Source: Clostridiaceae bacterium BL-3
GTDB lineage: Bacteria; Bacillota; Clostridia; Clostridiales; Clostridiaceae
NCBI GenBank assembly: GCA_902809985.1
Contig: CADDXC010000001.1
Coordinates: 3,072,787 to 3,136,786 of the forward strand
Direction of reading: 5' to 3'
Length of the DNA: 64,000 nt
Shown: positions 1 to 8,593 of the stretch, one piece after another
Numbering within the stretch: the stretch's first letter is position 1
Layout: each line of letters begins with the position of its first letter
Program-made: the position numbers and the translations under genes
The notes under the pieces: generated by a model
What the model was told of the DNA's origin: nothing
Databases searched by the model: none
What the model saw: only the letters and a program-made list of their open reading frames with translations

Positions 1-947
1 TTGACCGCATGTACATAGCCGTCCTTTAAGCCAACCTTAATCTTCATGTACATACCGATGCGCACATCGAAGGCAGTAAGCTGTTCACTCTTGGTTAAGC
101 ACACTTTGCAGGGACGCCCTGGGTTTGCGACCGCCATGATGGCAGCATACTGCGTCGGCGTGGCCATAGGGGCCTTATTGCCAAAGCCGCCGCCAACATT
201 GAAAACTGTGGTGTCGTTGGGCATACCGTCCTGCAGAATCATAGCGTTCAGACGATAGCCGTGGGGCGTCTGGGTCGTGGCCCATGCCTTCATTCTGTTA
301 TGCCTGCTGTCATACTTGAAAACAGTAATCGGGGGCTCCATAGCAGCAGGAGAGCCAAGAGAGTTGTAATCCGCCTCGCTCTCATCTACAAAATCACATT
401 CCTCAAAGGCTTTGTCCACGTCACCGCGTTTGAGATGCATCATCATATCCTCACCTACAAAGGGGACAACGGGCCACACGATATTACCACGCGGGAACGC
501 CTTGGGATGCACTTTTGGCGCATCCGGCCTAATAGCTTTTTTAATGTCAAAAACAGGGGTACGCTGCTCATACTCGATTTCAATCAAATCAAGCGCACGC
601 TCTGCAATGTTTGGATCTTCCGCCGCGACCAGTGCGACAGCATCACCAACATAGCAGCCGTAATCGTGCAGAACCGGAACCAGCGGCGGCATGTTAAGTC
701 CCCAATTTTTACAGATTTCAGGCATATTGCCATAATACATGACATTGGCAACGCCGGGATATGCCTCGGCCTTGCTGATATCAATCTTCTTGATTTTCGC
801 ACTCGGATATGGACACTTGAGCGCTTTCACATAAAGCATATCCTTCATTTTGAAATCGTCCAGATAAATAGTCTTGCCTGTGACAATTTCTTTCGCTTCC
901 ATACGCTCTGTATTCTTGCCTATGTAGCGATACTCAATCTTGCTCAT
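1..947 (-). CDS. Molybdenum hydroxylase (xanthine dehydrogenase family) large subunit, N-terminal part
   Basis: The reading frame is open from the ATG at 947 to the window edge, so about 315 residues are visible and the C-terminus is missing. The start has a strong ribosome site (AAAGGAGG). The protein begins MSKIEYRYIGK and carries the family's N-terminal a/b-hammerhead followed by the start of the molybdopterin-binding domain, with GGGFGNK near residue 272, equivalent to the usual GGGFGGK cofactor-binding loop. Family members hydroxylate purines, nicotinate or other heterocycles using Mo-cofactor. The 2Fe-2S subunit gene lies 12 bp upstream, so the two are one operon. The substrate cannot be told from this fragment. 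Base composition is richer in G+C than the core chromosome in this window. Confidence 0.85.
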   Translation of the reverse strand, partial: MSKIEYRYIGKNTERMEAKEIVTGKTIYLDDFKMKDMLYVKALKCPYPSAKIKKIDISKAEAYPGVANVMYYGNMPEICKNWGLNMPPLVPVLHDYGCYVGDAVALVAAEDPNIAERALDLIEIEYEQRTPVFDIKKAIRPDAPKVHPKAFPRGNIVWPVVPFVGEDMMMHLKRGDVDKAFEECDFVDESEADYNSLGSPAAMEPPITVFKYDSRHNRMKAWATTQTPHGYRLNAMILQDGMPNDTTVFNVGGGFGNKAPMATPTQYAAIMAVANPGRPCKVCLTKSEQLTAFDVRIGMYMKIKVGLKDGYVHAV

Positions 948-959
948 TTCGTTCCTCCT

Positions 960-1460
960 TTACGCATTTTGCTTCATATACAGCTCTGCTGCATTAAAGA
1001 CATGATACTGACTTATACATCGACACATGTTGCCGGAAAGCGCTTCACCAATTTCTTCCCTACTGGGATGCGGGTTGTTGATAAAGAGCCCTTTAAGCGC
1101 CATAATGATACCGGGCGTACAATAACCGCACTGAAAGGCATACTTGTCGATGAACGCCTGCTGTAGCGGGTCAAGTTCACCGGTCTTGGGATCATGTAGG
1201 CCTTCAATTGTTACGACGTCAGCGCCGTCACAGGCGGCAGTCAGAATCTGACAGCTGGGCACGGCCACATCATTCATCAGCACCGTGCAGCATCCACACG
1301 CTCCCTGACCGCAGGCCAGTTTCGTACCTGTCAGATTCAGACGCTCTCGCAGCGTTTCGCACAGTGTTTCCTCATCGGGAATGATCCCGTACCCATCGTC
1401 ATGTCCGATGTGGAATACTTCTTTTTTGCCATTGATAATCATCCGAATGGTTTTGCTCAT
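960..1460 (-). CDS. Molybdenum hydroxylase 2Fe-2S (electron transfer) subunit
   Basis: A 166-residue protein with the two ferredoxin clusters of the xanthine dehydrogenase small subunit: the plant-type cluster in CGQGACGCC (about residues 51-59) and the second cluster in CGYCTPG plus MCRC. It passes electrons from the Mo site of the large subunit encoded just downstream. I start it at the ATG at 1460; an in-frame GTG at 1472 lies inside the ribosome site GGTGGAG and is unlikely. The segment before the first cluster is slightly longer than in typical CoxS-type subunits. It is divergent from a PucR-type regulator, which commonly controls purine hydroxylase genes; regulation by that neighbour is inference. 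Confidence 0.92.
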   Translation of the reverse strand: MSKTIRMIINGKKEVFHIGHDDGYGIIPDEETLCETLRERLNLTGTKLACGQGACGCCTVLMNDVAVPSCQILTAACDGADVVTIEGLHDPKTGELDPLQQAFIDKYAFQCGYCTPGIIMALKGLFINNPHPSREEIGEALSGNMCRCISQYHVFNAAELYMKQNA

Positions 1461-1662
1461 ACTTTTCTCCACCTTTCATTCATGTTGCATTCGGCAGCTT
1501 AAATAATCAGAATAATTTAAATTATCTTAATTATTTAAGTAATTAAAGAATAAGAGAAAAAAATCTTTTTGGCAATGTCTAACAAATTAAAAAAGCTGGA
1601 GGAAATTTGGCCTGAAAACCAAACCCAAGTAATACAAATACTATTATATTTTCATACTCAAT

Positions 1663-1671
1663 TGTTATAAT
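1663..1671 (+). promoter_or_regulatory. Extended -10 promoter for the PucR-type regulator
   Basis: TGTTATAAT is an extended -10 element (TG-N-TATAAT) about 50 bp before the regulator's start. No good -35 is seen, as is usual for extended -10 promoters. The surrounding 1473-1707 stretch is very AT-rich and lies between two divergent genes, so operators for the regulator are expected here but I cannot define one. Confidence 0.5.
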
Positions 1672-1722
1672 GTTAATAATAGGTATCACAATTTTATAGA
1701 TTCAATAATGGGGGTAATGGGT

Positions 1723-2910
1723 ATGGATGCAGATATGATGAAAATCAGAAGTGAATATCTGGAAATACTTACAAATGGGGCAGGTTTGGCTGATTTGTGT
1801 GAGGTAACTGCACAGCATTGCGGCACACCGGTTTGTATTACTTTAACAACACGCACAATCATTGCCAAGTCTGCAAACTACACAAAAGAACTGGTGGATG
1901 AATACATGAATCACTTGCTTCTGTGCACAGAAGCAGAAGTGAGGAAGCGTTGTACTGAAGTAGAAAAAAATCTATATATGCGCAAAACTTTGGTGAGCTG
2001 TTATCCTTTTATGCGATATAAACATATTAACTGCGGCTGCTTCCATCATACCTATATGCTTGGCGTGCTGGACTGCCCAATCACGAAGAAAATCGACACG
2101 AATGCAGCCATTGCCATTATAGAAATGGCTGCTCCTATCTTCATGACAGCACTGAAGCTTGGCGGATATCTGAACGATGAGACGACGATGGCCATGCAAA
2201 CGTATTTACTGGGTATCTTGCATGGAAACCCGAACGAATGGTACCAGGAACACAATATCTATGAGCCTCCGTTGGAGAACATCGCGTCATGGAAGCTTGT
2301 ATGGAGCCCTTCTATAGGTGAATTGTGGGCCAGACAACGCCGTAACGAACTGGGACTGTATTGTGCCTGTCATGAGCATATTTGGTTCGTAGAGTATGAA
2401 GGCGGCGCTGTGATTTTAATGAATGCGGAAAAACAGTACGACCTGAATATGCTGGCAGATAAATGCGGAAAAATCAGCCCAATCAGTGTCAGCGAATCGT
2501 TTTCTAAGCTCCGTGAGATGACAAAGCACCTCCATGCAGCACAGACAACATTACATCTGGCTGCTTTTGAAGAAAACAGTGAAAGAATTGTACTTGTTCA
2601 AAACTACAAATCAGTGATGGCTTATTTGTTTTTGAAACAACATCATCCGACCTCCTTGAAACTTGTTCATCCTGCTATTTTACAAATAAAAAAATATGAC
2701 CAAGAGCATAGCAGTGAATATTATGAGACCCTGCGTGCCTATTTGCTTTACCATAGGAACTACAGTTTGATGGCAAAGCGCCTGCACATACACAAAAACA
2801 CGGTTTCATACAGAATGCAGCGACTGATTGAATTGTTTGAGATTGACCTGACGGACTGCCGGACTATTACAGCGCTTTATTTGGGACTATTTGAAGACTA
2901 TAAGCAATAA
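1723..2910 (+). CDS. PucR family transcriptional regulator
   Basis: About 395 residues. The C-terminal 60 residues contain the PucR-type helix-turn-helix (RLHIHKNTVSYRMQRL, then a leucine-rich tail). The central part looks like the GGDEF-related domain of this family and the N-terminal part is a variable sensor-like region without a recognised PAS. I prefer the ATG at 1723, which has GGGGGT seven bases upstream; an in-frame ATG at 1708 has no ribosome site. PucR-type proteins activate purine and related catabolic genes. The divergent molybdenum hydroxylase genes are the natural target. The gene shares the higher G+C of the 1-3300 block. Confidence 0.85.
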   Translation: MDADMMKIRSEYLEILTNGAGLADLCEVTAQHCGTPVCITLTTRTIIAKSANYTKELVDEYMNHLLLCTEAEVRKRCTEVEKNLYMRKTLVSCYPFMRYKHINCGCFHHTYMLGVLDCPITKKIDTNAAIAIIEMAAPIFMTALKLGGYLNDETTMAMQTYLLGILHGNPNEWYQEHNIYEPPLENIASWKLVWSPSIGELWARQRRNELGLYCACHEHIWFVEYEGGAVILMNAEKQYDLNMLADKCGKISPISVSESFSKLREMTKHLHAAQTTLHLAAFEENSERIVLVQNYKSVMAYLFLKQHHPTSLKLVHPAILQIKKYDQEHSSEYYETLRAYLLYHRNYSLMAKRLHIHKNTVSYRMQRLIELFEIDLTDCRTITALYLGLFEDYKQ

Positions 2911-2911
2911 G

Positions 2912-2956
2912 AGCCTCTTTCGCTTGCAAAGCCTTTGCAATAGCTGACTTGAGGCT
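2912..2956 (+). terminator. Nested hairpin after the PucR-type gene
   Basis: AGCCTC (2912) pairs with GAGGCT (2951) and encloses TTGCAAA-GCC-TTTGCAA. It begins immediately after the stop codon. There is no good T-run after it, so it may be a weak or factor-dependent terminator. Confidence 0.35.
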
Positions 2957-3702
2957 GTCCATGGAATAAAAAACCTCATTTGAGAGCCAGGCAGGCGATC
3001 ACAGCAGCAATTTTCCTAATCATGCCTTTAACAGACAGCTTACGCTTTGACTTTCGAACCTGAGCCGGCATGATCTCAGTGGAATAATAATCCCCCAGTG
3101 TCTCATTCATAGGCCTTGTTGTACGCCCGACTGGAATCGAACCAGCAGCAACACCTTTGGTGTTCTATAGAAAGCTCTGCCTCCTCCTGGCGACAAAGCC
3201 ATCGTCAATTATTTAAGGGAGCAGCTTATTGTCACCACCAGAGCGATAATCCAATACTAGTTAAAAGATATCGACATATTCAATGGGCATCTCTATTCGG
3301 GGACGATGCTCTTTCCCTGAACTCTTTCTGTTGCTGATTCATACAGTATATCTAACCAGAAAAAAAGGTCAACTGTCCAAATGGATCAACTGCCTTTATC
3401 TATTCTGTTGAAAGTTATACGATTTCAAATACTGCGGTAGTTCTCAATTTCTTTTAATATACACATGCCTACAATTTCTTTATTTAGTTTAATCCTACAG
3501 AAATATCGAAAATTTTTCTTTTTATATTGTTGAAATTTAACTTCAATTAATCTAAAATTATAGTGTTCATACTAAAGCTCCTTTCTATATTTGCTTTCTC
3601 AATGTTAATTATATAAAGTCTTTAGTATGAATAACAGATTTCCTTACAAGGTAATTGCGGATTAACCTCTTTTATTTTTTGTCTAAAAAACATTTTACTT
3701 AT
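2957..3702. other. Gene-poor stretch with tRNA-arm-like and inverted-repeat remnants
   Basis: I see no convincing gene. On the minus strand a 44-codon frame (3110 to 2976, starting MNETLGDYYSTEIM) is open but has a poor ribosome site. Just upstream of it, 3125-3143 read on the minus strand is a T-arm-like sequence (GGTTCGATTCC with pairing flanks), followed at 3150-3164 by the perfect hairpin AACACC-TTT-GGTGTT. No complete tRNA can be folded around it. The G+C-rich character ends near 3330 and AT-rich sequence follows. This looks like the scar of an older insertion or deletion; that is inference. Confidence 0.3.
3566..3631. repeat. Inverted repeat downstream of the MFS gene
   Basis: TTCATACTAAAG at 3566-3577 is matched exactly by its reverse complement at 3620-3631, separated by 42 bases. 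The arms are long for chance, but there is no T-run, so its role (transcript end, regulatory structure or old element border) is open. Confidence 0.5.
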
Positions 3703-5043
3703 TTAAGCCCCCTGCCTATCATTAACATTAGAACGTATAGATTTAACTTTCTCCTTAGGCAGTTTAATTGTCACAAAGAAACCTAATATACTAAATATCA
3801 TAAGAAAAATGAATACGGAATTCACTCCATAGCGACCCATTAAGATCCCAACTACATTATTGGAAATAAATCCACCAAAGCTGGCAAAAGCGTTAATAAT
3901 AGCAAGACCAACTGCTGCAGCTTCTTCAGCCAGGAATACTGTAGGCATAGCCCAGAAACATGGGTATCCACCATATAAACCAAGTATGGTAATAATAAGC
4001 GCTACAAACCTTAAGATAACATTACTGCTTGCTAAAATCATTATAAAACCACCAGTGGAAATCAATAGCATTATTGCTGTATGCCAGCGTCTTTCATTAT
4101 GGATATCAGAATGGCGTCCCCATATATACATAGTAATAGCAGCGATTGTATACGGAATTGTAATAAAGACTCCTATAGAAGTCAAAGATAAGCTTTGCGC
4201 TAAACCCTTTACAATCTGCGGCAACCATAACATAAGAACGTTACCACCGAGAACGTAACAGAAATATACGAAAGTTAATTGCCAGATTATAGGATACTTA
4301 AAAGTATCTTTGATGCTCATCTGCTCAGATTTCATCTTATCTTTATTAGCATCTATTTCTCTTTGAAGTTCTGCTTTAAGCCAGGCTTTTTCATCTGATT
4401 GAAGCCATTTTGCTTTATCTATATCATCTACCAGATAAAATATCGTTACAACTCCAGCTACAATAGCAGGAATGGCTTCAATACAGAACATCCATCTCCA
4501 CCCGGAAAGTCCCATCCACTGTACGTTCTGCATAACCCATGTAGAAATAGGGGATCCAATTACCGATGAAATAGGTATGGCAAGCATGAAAAACGAAATT
4601 GCTTTTGCACGCTCCTTTTCAGGGAACCAATAGGACAAATAATAAACTATTCCAGGGAAGAAACCAGCTTCAGCAATTCCAAGCAATATACGGATAGCAA
4701 CTAAGTGAACGAAGTTGTCAGCGAACATGGTAATAAAACTAACGATACCCCAGGAAACCAATATACGGCAAATCCATTTTCTGGCTCCCACTTTGTGAAG
4801 CATGACATTGCTTGGTACTTCAAAGATAACGTATCCAATAAAGAACAGACTCGAAAGTAACCCAAAGGCTGCCGAACTAATTCCCAGCTCTTTATTCATC
4901 GTCAATGCTGCATAACTGAAATTAGAACGATCAATATAACATATGATGTAGAGTATAAGCATAAACGGAAGAATATGTTTTTTGATCCTACTTACAGTAC
5001 GTTTTTCAAGGTCAGAATCCATAAGGATTCCAATTTTGTTCAT
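3703..5043 (-). CDS. MFS transporter, anion:cation symporter (ACS) type
   Basis: A 446-residue protein with about 12 membrane segments and a charged central loop of roughly 50 residues (residues 205-250). The first loop motif RSNFSYAALTMNKELG and the segment after it resemble the ACS subfamily, whose members take up organic anions such as hexuronates, tartrate, phthalate and hydroxyacids. Start ATG at 5043 follows AAAGGAGTG. It is on the same strand as, and just downstream of, the CoA-transferase operon, from which it is separated by a terminator-like hairpin. It may import the hydroxyacid that operon degrades; this is inference from context. Confidence 0.85.
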   Translation of the reverse strand: MNKIGILMDSDLEKRTVSRIKKHILPFMLILYIICYIDRSNFSYAALTMNKELGISSAAFGLLSSLFFIGYVIFEVPSNVMLHKVGARKWICRILVSWGIVSFITMFADNFVHLVAIRILLGIAEAGFFPGIVYYLSYWFPEKERAKAISFFMLAIPISSVIGSPISTWVMQNVQWMGLSGWRWMFCIEAIPAIVAGVVTIFYLVDDIDKAKWLQSDEKAWLKAELQREIDANKDKMKSEQMSIKDTFKYPIIWQLTFVYFCYVLGGNVLMLWLPQIVKGLAQSLSLTSIGVFITIPYTIAAITMYIWGRHSDIHNERRWHTAIMLLISTGGFIMILASSNVILRFVALIITILGLYGGYPCFWAMPTVFLAEEAAAVGLAIINAFASFGGFISNNVVGILMGRYGVNSVFIFLMIFSILGFFVTIKLPKEKVKSIRSNVNDRQGA

Positions 5044-5091
5044 AATTATACACTCCTTTTAATTTTTATTGATTTTTTTATATATTTACAA

Positions 5092-5154
5092 GAATTCTCC
5101 CAATAATTGTAGATTTCTTAATTGCCAACTCAAAAACAAACAAAAGGGAGAATT
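5092..5154. repeat. Inverted repeat upstream of the MFS gene
   Basis: GAATTCTCCC at 5092-5101 is matched by GGGAGAATTC at 5145-5154, ten perfect pairs with a 43-base spacer, inside the upstream region of the MFS gene. It could be an operator or a long-loop leader structure. Confidence 0.45.
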
Positions 5155-5173
5155 CCAGTGCAAGTTAAAATTA

Positions 5174-5200
5174 TAAAAAATCAGTATAGATGATTTTTTA
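5174..5200 (-). terminator. Terminator after the CoA-transferase operon
   Basis: On the minus strand AAAAAATCA and TGATTTTTT flank a short loop directly after the CoA-transferase stop codon, followed by T-rich sequence. It closes the dehydratase operon before the MFS gene. Confidence 0.6.
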
Positions 5201-5207
5201 TTTTAAA

Positions 5208-6566
5208 TTAATAAGAAATTTTGCTAGTGTTTGTCCAGATTCCCATTCTCTCGGCTTCTTTAATCAACTGTTCTCTATAATCGGGATGAGCAATGGAAAT
5301 TAAAAGTTCACTTCTTTCCCAAGTTGACTTTCCCTTTAAATTAACAGCCCCATATTCAGTTACAACATAATGTGTGGCTGATCTAGGTACACTGACAATT
5401 GAACCTTCGGCCAATCTTGGCTTAATAAGTGATTCAATGCTTCCATCTTTCTTTTTTCTTCTTGACGGCGTACAAAGAAAACTTTGACCTCCTTTTGATT
5501 TAAATGCGCCCATTACAAAGTCAAGCTGTCCTCCTGTTCCACCAATATGCTGCAAACCTGCTGATTCGGAATTAACTTGTCCAAATAAGTCTACCTGCAA
5601 GCAGCTATTGATTGAAACGACTTGATCATTAGCCGCAATTACTTCTAATGCATTGACGTAATCAACAGGAGCTGCACATAAAATAGGATTATCATCAATA
5701 AATTCATAGAGTTCCTTTGAACCCTGTGCAAAAGTATAGACCATCTTGCCTTTGTCAATATTTTTATTACTTGTAATTTTTCCTTCCTTATACAAGTTCA
5801 GATATGCATCAACAAACATTTCTGAATGTACACTTAAATTATTTATATCTGACTTTGCAATCATTGCGCCTATATAATTTGGAAGCCCTCCTACACCAAG
5901 CTGCAGCGTACTTCCGCTTTTAATTTTTTCAACTATATATGATCCAATTTTTTTATCTACTTCACTCGGTGTTTTCGCTTTAATAATAGGCAAATCCGGA
6001 TTTGTCCCTTCTACAACATAATCAATTTGTGAAAGATTTATCGTATTTTGATAACCATGGGCTATTGGCTGTTTTTCATTTACTTCTACGATAACAACTT
6101 TCGCTTTTTTAAGAATTCCCTGATAGTCAGCTACCTGAGGTCCAAAATTAAAATTACCATATTTGTCCATAGGTGCTACTTGAAACATTGCAACATTTAT
6201 GTCACCTACATTTTCACTCCAATACTTTGGATTCTCTCTAAACTGCACAGGTACAAACCAACAATTACCCTTCTTATTAGCTTTTCTGTCTAAAGCACTG
6301 AATTGGGTACTTAAGTATTTAATATGTTTTGATTCTGGATCCACAACCAAGATTTGAGGTGGATCGGGATAAGACCATATAGAGGTCATTACAAGTACGT
6401 CCTTAAGCTCCCCAACTCTTTTAGCTAAAGCACGGTCAAGATCAAAGACAAGCCCGTTGAAAAGTCCATAATGAACTCTGTCCCCTGATTTAATCACTTT
6501 TACAGCTTCATCTGCCGATACTAATTTCTTCTTATATTCTGTTGATAGTTCATTCATTTTGTACAT
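5208..6566 (-). CDS. Acetyl-CoA hydrolase/transferase family CoA-transferase (4-hydroxybutyrate CoA-transferase type)
   Basis: 452 residues, the usual length of the AbfT/Cat2/But family that moves CoA between acetyl-CoA and a small acid. HSEMF (near residue 246) places the catalytic glutamate, and the glycine loops QLGVGGLPN and GGTGGQLDF are present. Start ATG at 6566 follows AAGGTGGG. It is the last gene of the sigma-54-controlled operon and probably activates the hydroxyacid substrate to its CoA thioester. The family includes 4-hydroxybutyrate, butyrate and related enzymes; with a 2-hydroxyacyl-CoA dehydratase in the operon and abfD nearby the true substrate could be 2- or 4-hydroxybutyrate. 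Confidence 0.85.
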   Translation of the reverse strand: MYKMNELSTEYKKKLVSADEAVKVIKSGDRVHYGLFNGLVFDLDRALAKRVGELKDVLVMTSIWSYPDPPQILVVDPESKHIKYLSTQFSALDRKANKKGNCWFVPVQFRENPKYWSENVGDINVAMFQVAPMDKYGNFNFGPQVADYQGILKKAKVVIVEVNEKQPIAHGYQNTINLSQIDYVVEGTNPDLPIIKAKTPSEVDKKIGSYIVEKIKSGSTLQLGVGGLPNYIGAMIAKSDINNLSVHSEMFVDAYLNLYKEGKITSNKNIDKGKMVYTFAQGSKELYEFIDDNPILCAAPVDYVNALEVIAANDQVVSINSCLQVDLFGQVNSESAGLQHIGGTGGQLDFVMGAFKSKGGQSFLCTPSRRKKKDGSIESLIKPRLAEGSIVSVPRSATHYVVTEYGAVNLKGKSTWERSELLISIAHPDYREQLIKEAERMGIWTNTSKISY

Positions 6567-6592
6567 AAATTCATCCCACCTTATTTATAATA

Positions 6593-7768
6593 TTATATTT
6601 CTACTATTACTGCTGTTCCCATTCCCCCACCTGCACAAAGAGATGCAAGTCCATAGTGATTACCTCTTTTTCTCATCTCATAGATTAGTGTAATTACAAG
6701 CCTGCTTCCTGTGGCGCCTACTGGATGTCCAAGTGAAATTCCACCACCATTTACATTGAGAATTTCACGCTTAATCCCCAGCGTTCTTTCACAAGCCACG
6801 CACTGTGCTGCAAAAGCTTCATTAATTTCAAACAAATCGATATCTTCAATTTTTAGCCCTGCTTTTTTAAGTGCTTTCCGAGAAGAACTAATCGGGGCGA
6901 TACCCATTATTTGTGGATCCACTCCAGTAGTTGCAACAGATACAATTCTTGCTAAAATAGGCAGCTCTAATTCTTTAGCTTTTTCTTCTTCGACCAAAAG
7001 TACTCCTGATGCTGCATCATTCATACCTGATGAATTTCCAGCAGTTACTGTACCGCCCTCTTTGAAAACTGGTTTTAATTTTGCCAGCCCTTCTAATGTC
7101 ACATTTCTTCTTGGGTATTCATCTGTATCATAAGTGCTATCCCCTTTTTTCCCAGAGACAGTTATCGGAATGATCTCATCCTTGAACTTTCCAGCATCAA
7201 TTGCAGCTATTGCTCTTTGTTGACTTAATAGTGCATATTCGTCTTGATCTTGCCTTGTCACACCATATTTTTCTGCAACATTTTCTGCTGTAATGCCCAT
7301 AGCAGGACCAATTCCCAGGTTTGTTAATGAGTCCCACATAGAATCCCTGAGCTCGCTATGTCCAAACTTTTTCCCATATCTTGCATCAAACATCATATGA
7401 GGTGCTGTGCTCATGCTATCTGCCCCTCCTGCCATAATACAGTCAGCTTCTCCGGCCTTAATCTGGTAATAACCTATTTGTATTGATGACATAGATGAAG
7501 TACAATTTCTATGAACAGTTATACCTGGAACAGTAACAGGAAGGCCAGCCTTAACTGCCGCTACTCTAGCTAGATTGTTTTCCTTATACGTTCTCTGGTA
7601 GTTACAGCCCCAGATAACATCATCAATTAGTTTTGGATCAATTCCTGATCTCCTTATAAGCTGTTTCATAACAGGCATGGATAGATCCAGAGAAGTAATT
7701 GTTTTAAATTGCCCTCCTATTGTTCCAATTGGTGTTCTACATCCTGCTACAATTACTACATTTCTCAA
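6593..7768 (-). CDS. Acetyl-CoA C-acetyltransferase (thiolase)
   Basis: 391 residues, full length for biosynthetic or degradative thiolases. All three catalytic positions are present: the nucleophile Cys in HRNCTSSMSS (about residue 89), the His in GHPVGATG (about 349) and the second Cys in CAGGGMGTA (about 379). It interconverts acetoacetyl-CoA and two acetyl-CoA. In this operon it would do the last, thiolytic step of hydroxybutyrate breakdown. It lies 26 bp upstream of the CoA-transferase and 17 bp downstream of crotonase, so it is co-transcribed. Confidence 0.93.
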   Translation of the reverse strand: MRNVVIVAGCRTPIGTIGGQFKTITSLDLSMPVMKQLIRRSGIDPKLIDDVIWGCNYQRTYKENNLARVAAVKAGLPVTVPGITVHRNCTSSMSSIQIGYYQIKAGEADCIMAGGADSMSTAPHMMFDARYGKKFGHSELRDSMWDSLTNLGIGPAMGITAENVAEKYGVTRQDQDEYALLSQQRAIAAIDAGKFKDEIIPITVSGKKGDSTYDTDEYPRRNVTLEGLAKLKPVFKEGGTVTAGNSSGMNDAASGVLLVEEEKAKELELPILARIVSVATTGVDPQIMGIAPISSSRKALKKAGLKIEDIDLFEINEAFAAQCVACERTLGIKREILNVNGGGISLGHPVGATGSRLVITLIYEMRKRGNHYGLASLCAGGGMGTAVIVEI

Positions 7769-7784
7769 TTATTATTCCCCCTTC

Positions 7785-8552
7785 TTATTTACCTTGATAA
7801 ATTGGTTGTCTTTTTTCAATAAAGGCTCTCATACCTTCTTTTTGATCTTCTGTATTAAATAAATCTGCCCAATTCTCATACTCCATTTTTATTGCATAAT
7901 TCAGTTTTGGTTCTGATATCCCAGCATCTATGGTTTTTTTTGCAACCCTTAGTGCCACCGGTGGTTTTTTGCAGAGTTTTTCCGCCCATTCCATAACCAC
8001 CTCCATAAGTTTCTCCTGTTCCACTATTTTATTTACCAATCCCATTTGCTCTGCCCTATCGGCACTTATCATCTCACCAAAGAATATTAATTCCTTTGCT
8101 CTAGATACGCCAAGCAGCCTTGGTGCTCTTATCGTACCCCCTGCACCTGGCATAATTCCCAAATTGATTTCTGGAAATCCAACTTTTGCATTTGTTGAAG
8201 CAATTCTAAAATCACATGCTAATGCAAGTTCTAAGCCACCTCCTAAAGCATATCCATCTATTGCCGCTATCGTAGGAATTTCTAAATTATATATCTTCTG
8301 AAATGTCTTAGAAAATGAAAAATCTTTGGCTTCTTCTACATTACAGTTAACCATTCCCTTAATATCCGCACCCGCTGCAAAATTATTATCACTCCCGATA
8401 ATCAACACTTTAATTTCCGAATCCTTCTTAATCTTTTCAATGAGCTCATCTAATTCCTCTACTGTCGGCTTATTTAATGCATTAAGTGCCCTAGGCCTGT
8501 TTATCCTGACTACTCCTATCCTACCAATCATTTCAAATGATAAATTTTTCAT
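7785..8552 (-). CDS. Enoyl-CoA hydratase (crotonase)
   Basis: 255 residues of the crotonase fold. The oxyanion-hole motif AAGADIKGM and the motif GGGLELALACD are present, and both catalytic glutamates can be seen, one in GGGLELA and one in FPEINLG. It would hydrate crotonyl-CoA to 3-hydroxybutyryl-CoA, linking the dehydratase products to 3-hydroxyacyl-CoA dehydrogenase encoded next to it. A butyryl-CoA dehydrogenase/Etf set is absent from this operon, which favours an oxidative rather than butyrate-forming role here. Confidence 0.92.
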   Translation of the reverse strand: MKNLSFEMIGRIGVVRINRPRALNALNKPTVEELDELIEKIKKDSEIKVLIIGSDNNFAAGADIKGMVNCNVEEAKDFSFSKTFQKIYNLEIPTIAAIDGYALGGGLELALACDFRIASTNAKVGFPEINLGIMPGAGGTIRAPRLLGVSRAKELIFFGEMISADRAEQMGLVNKIVEQEKLMEVVMEWAEKLCKKPPVALRVAKKTIDAGISEPKLNYAIKMEYENWADLFNTEDQKEGMRAFIEKRQPIYQGK

Positions 8553-8593
8553 AGCTGCCCTCCCATCTACTTATTTGTATAAATTAGCTTGTT

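Noticed and set aside
261..1166. Long plus-strand open frame opposite the molybdenum hydroxylase genes
   Set aside because: It is the complement of two well-supported genes, and its translation shows no family features and lacks a ribosome site.
2976..3110. 44-codon minus-strand frame starting MNETLGDYY
   Set aside because: Open and plausible in composition, but with no good ribosome site and no recognised family; kept only as a note.
3116..3337. Plus-strand frame of 73 codons in the gene-poor stretch
   Set aside because: No ribosome site, unlikely amino-acid composition and overlap with hairpins and the tRNA-like arm.
5044..5207. Third sigma-54 promoter upstream of the MFS gene (TTGGCA)
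   Set aside because: The -24-like TTGGCA has no TTGC at the -12 position.
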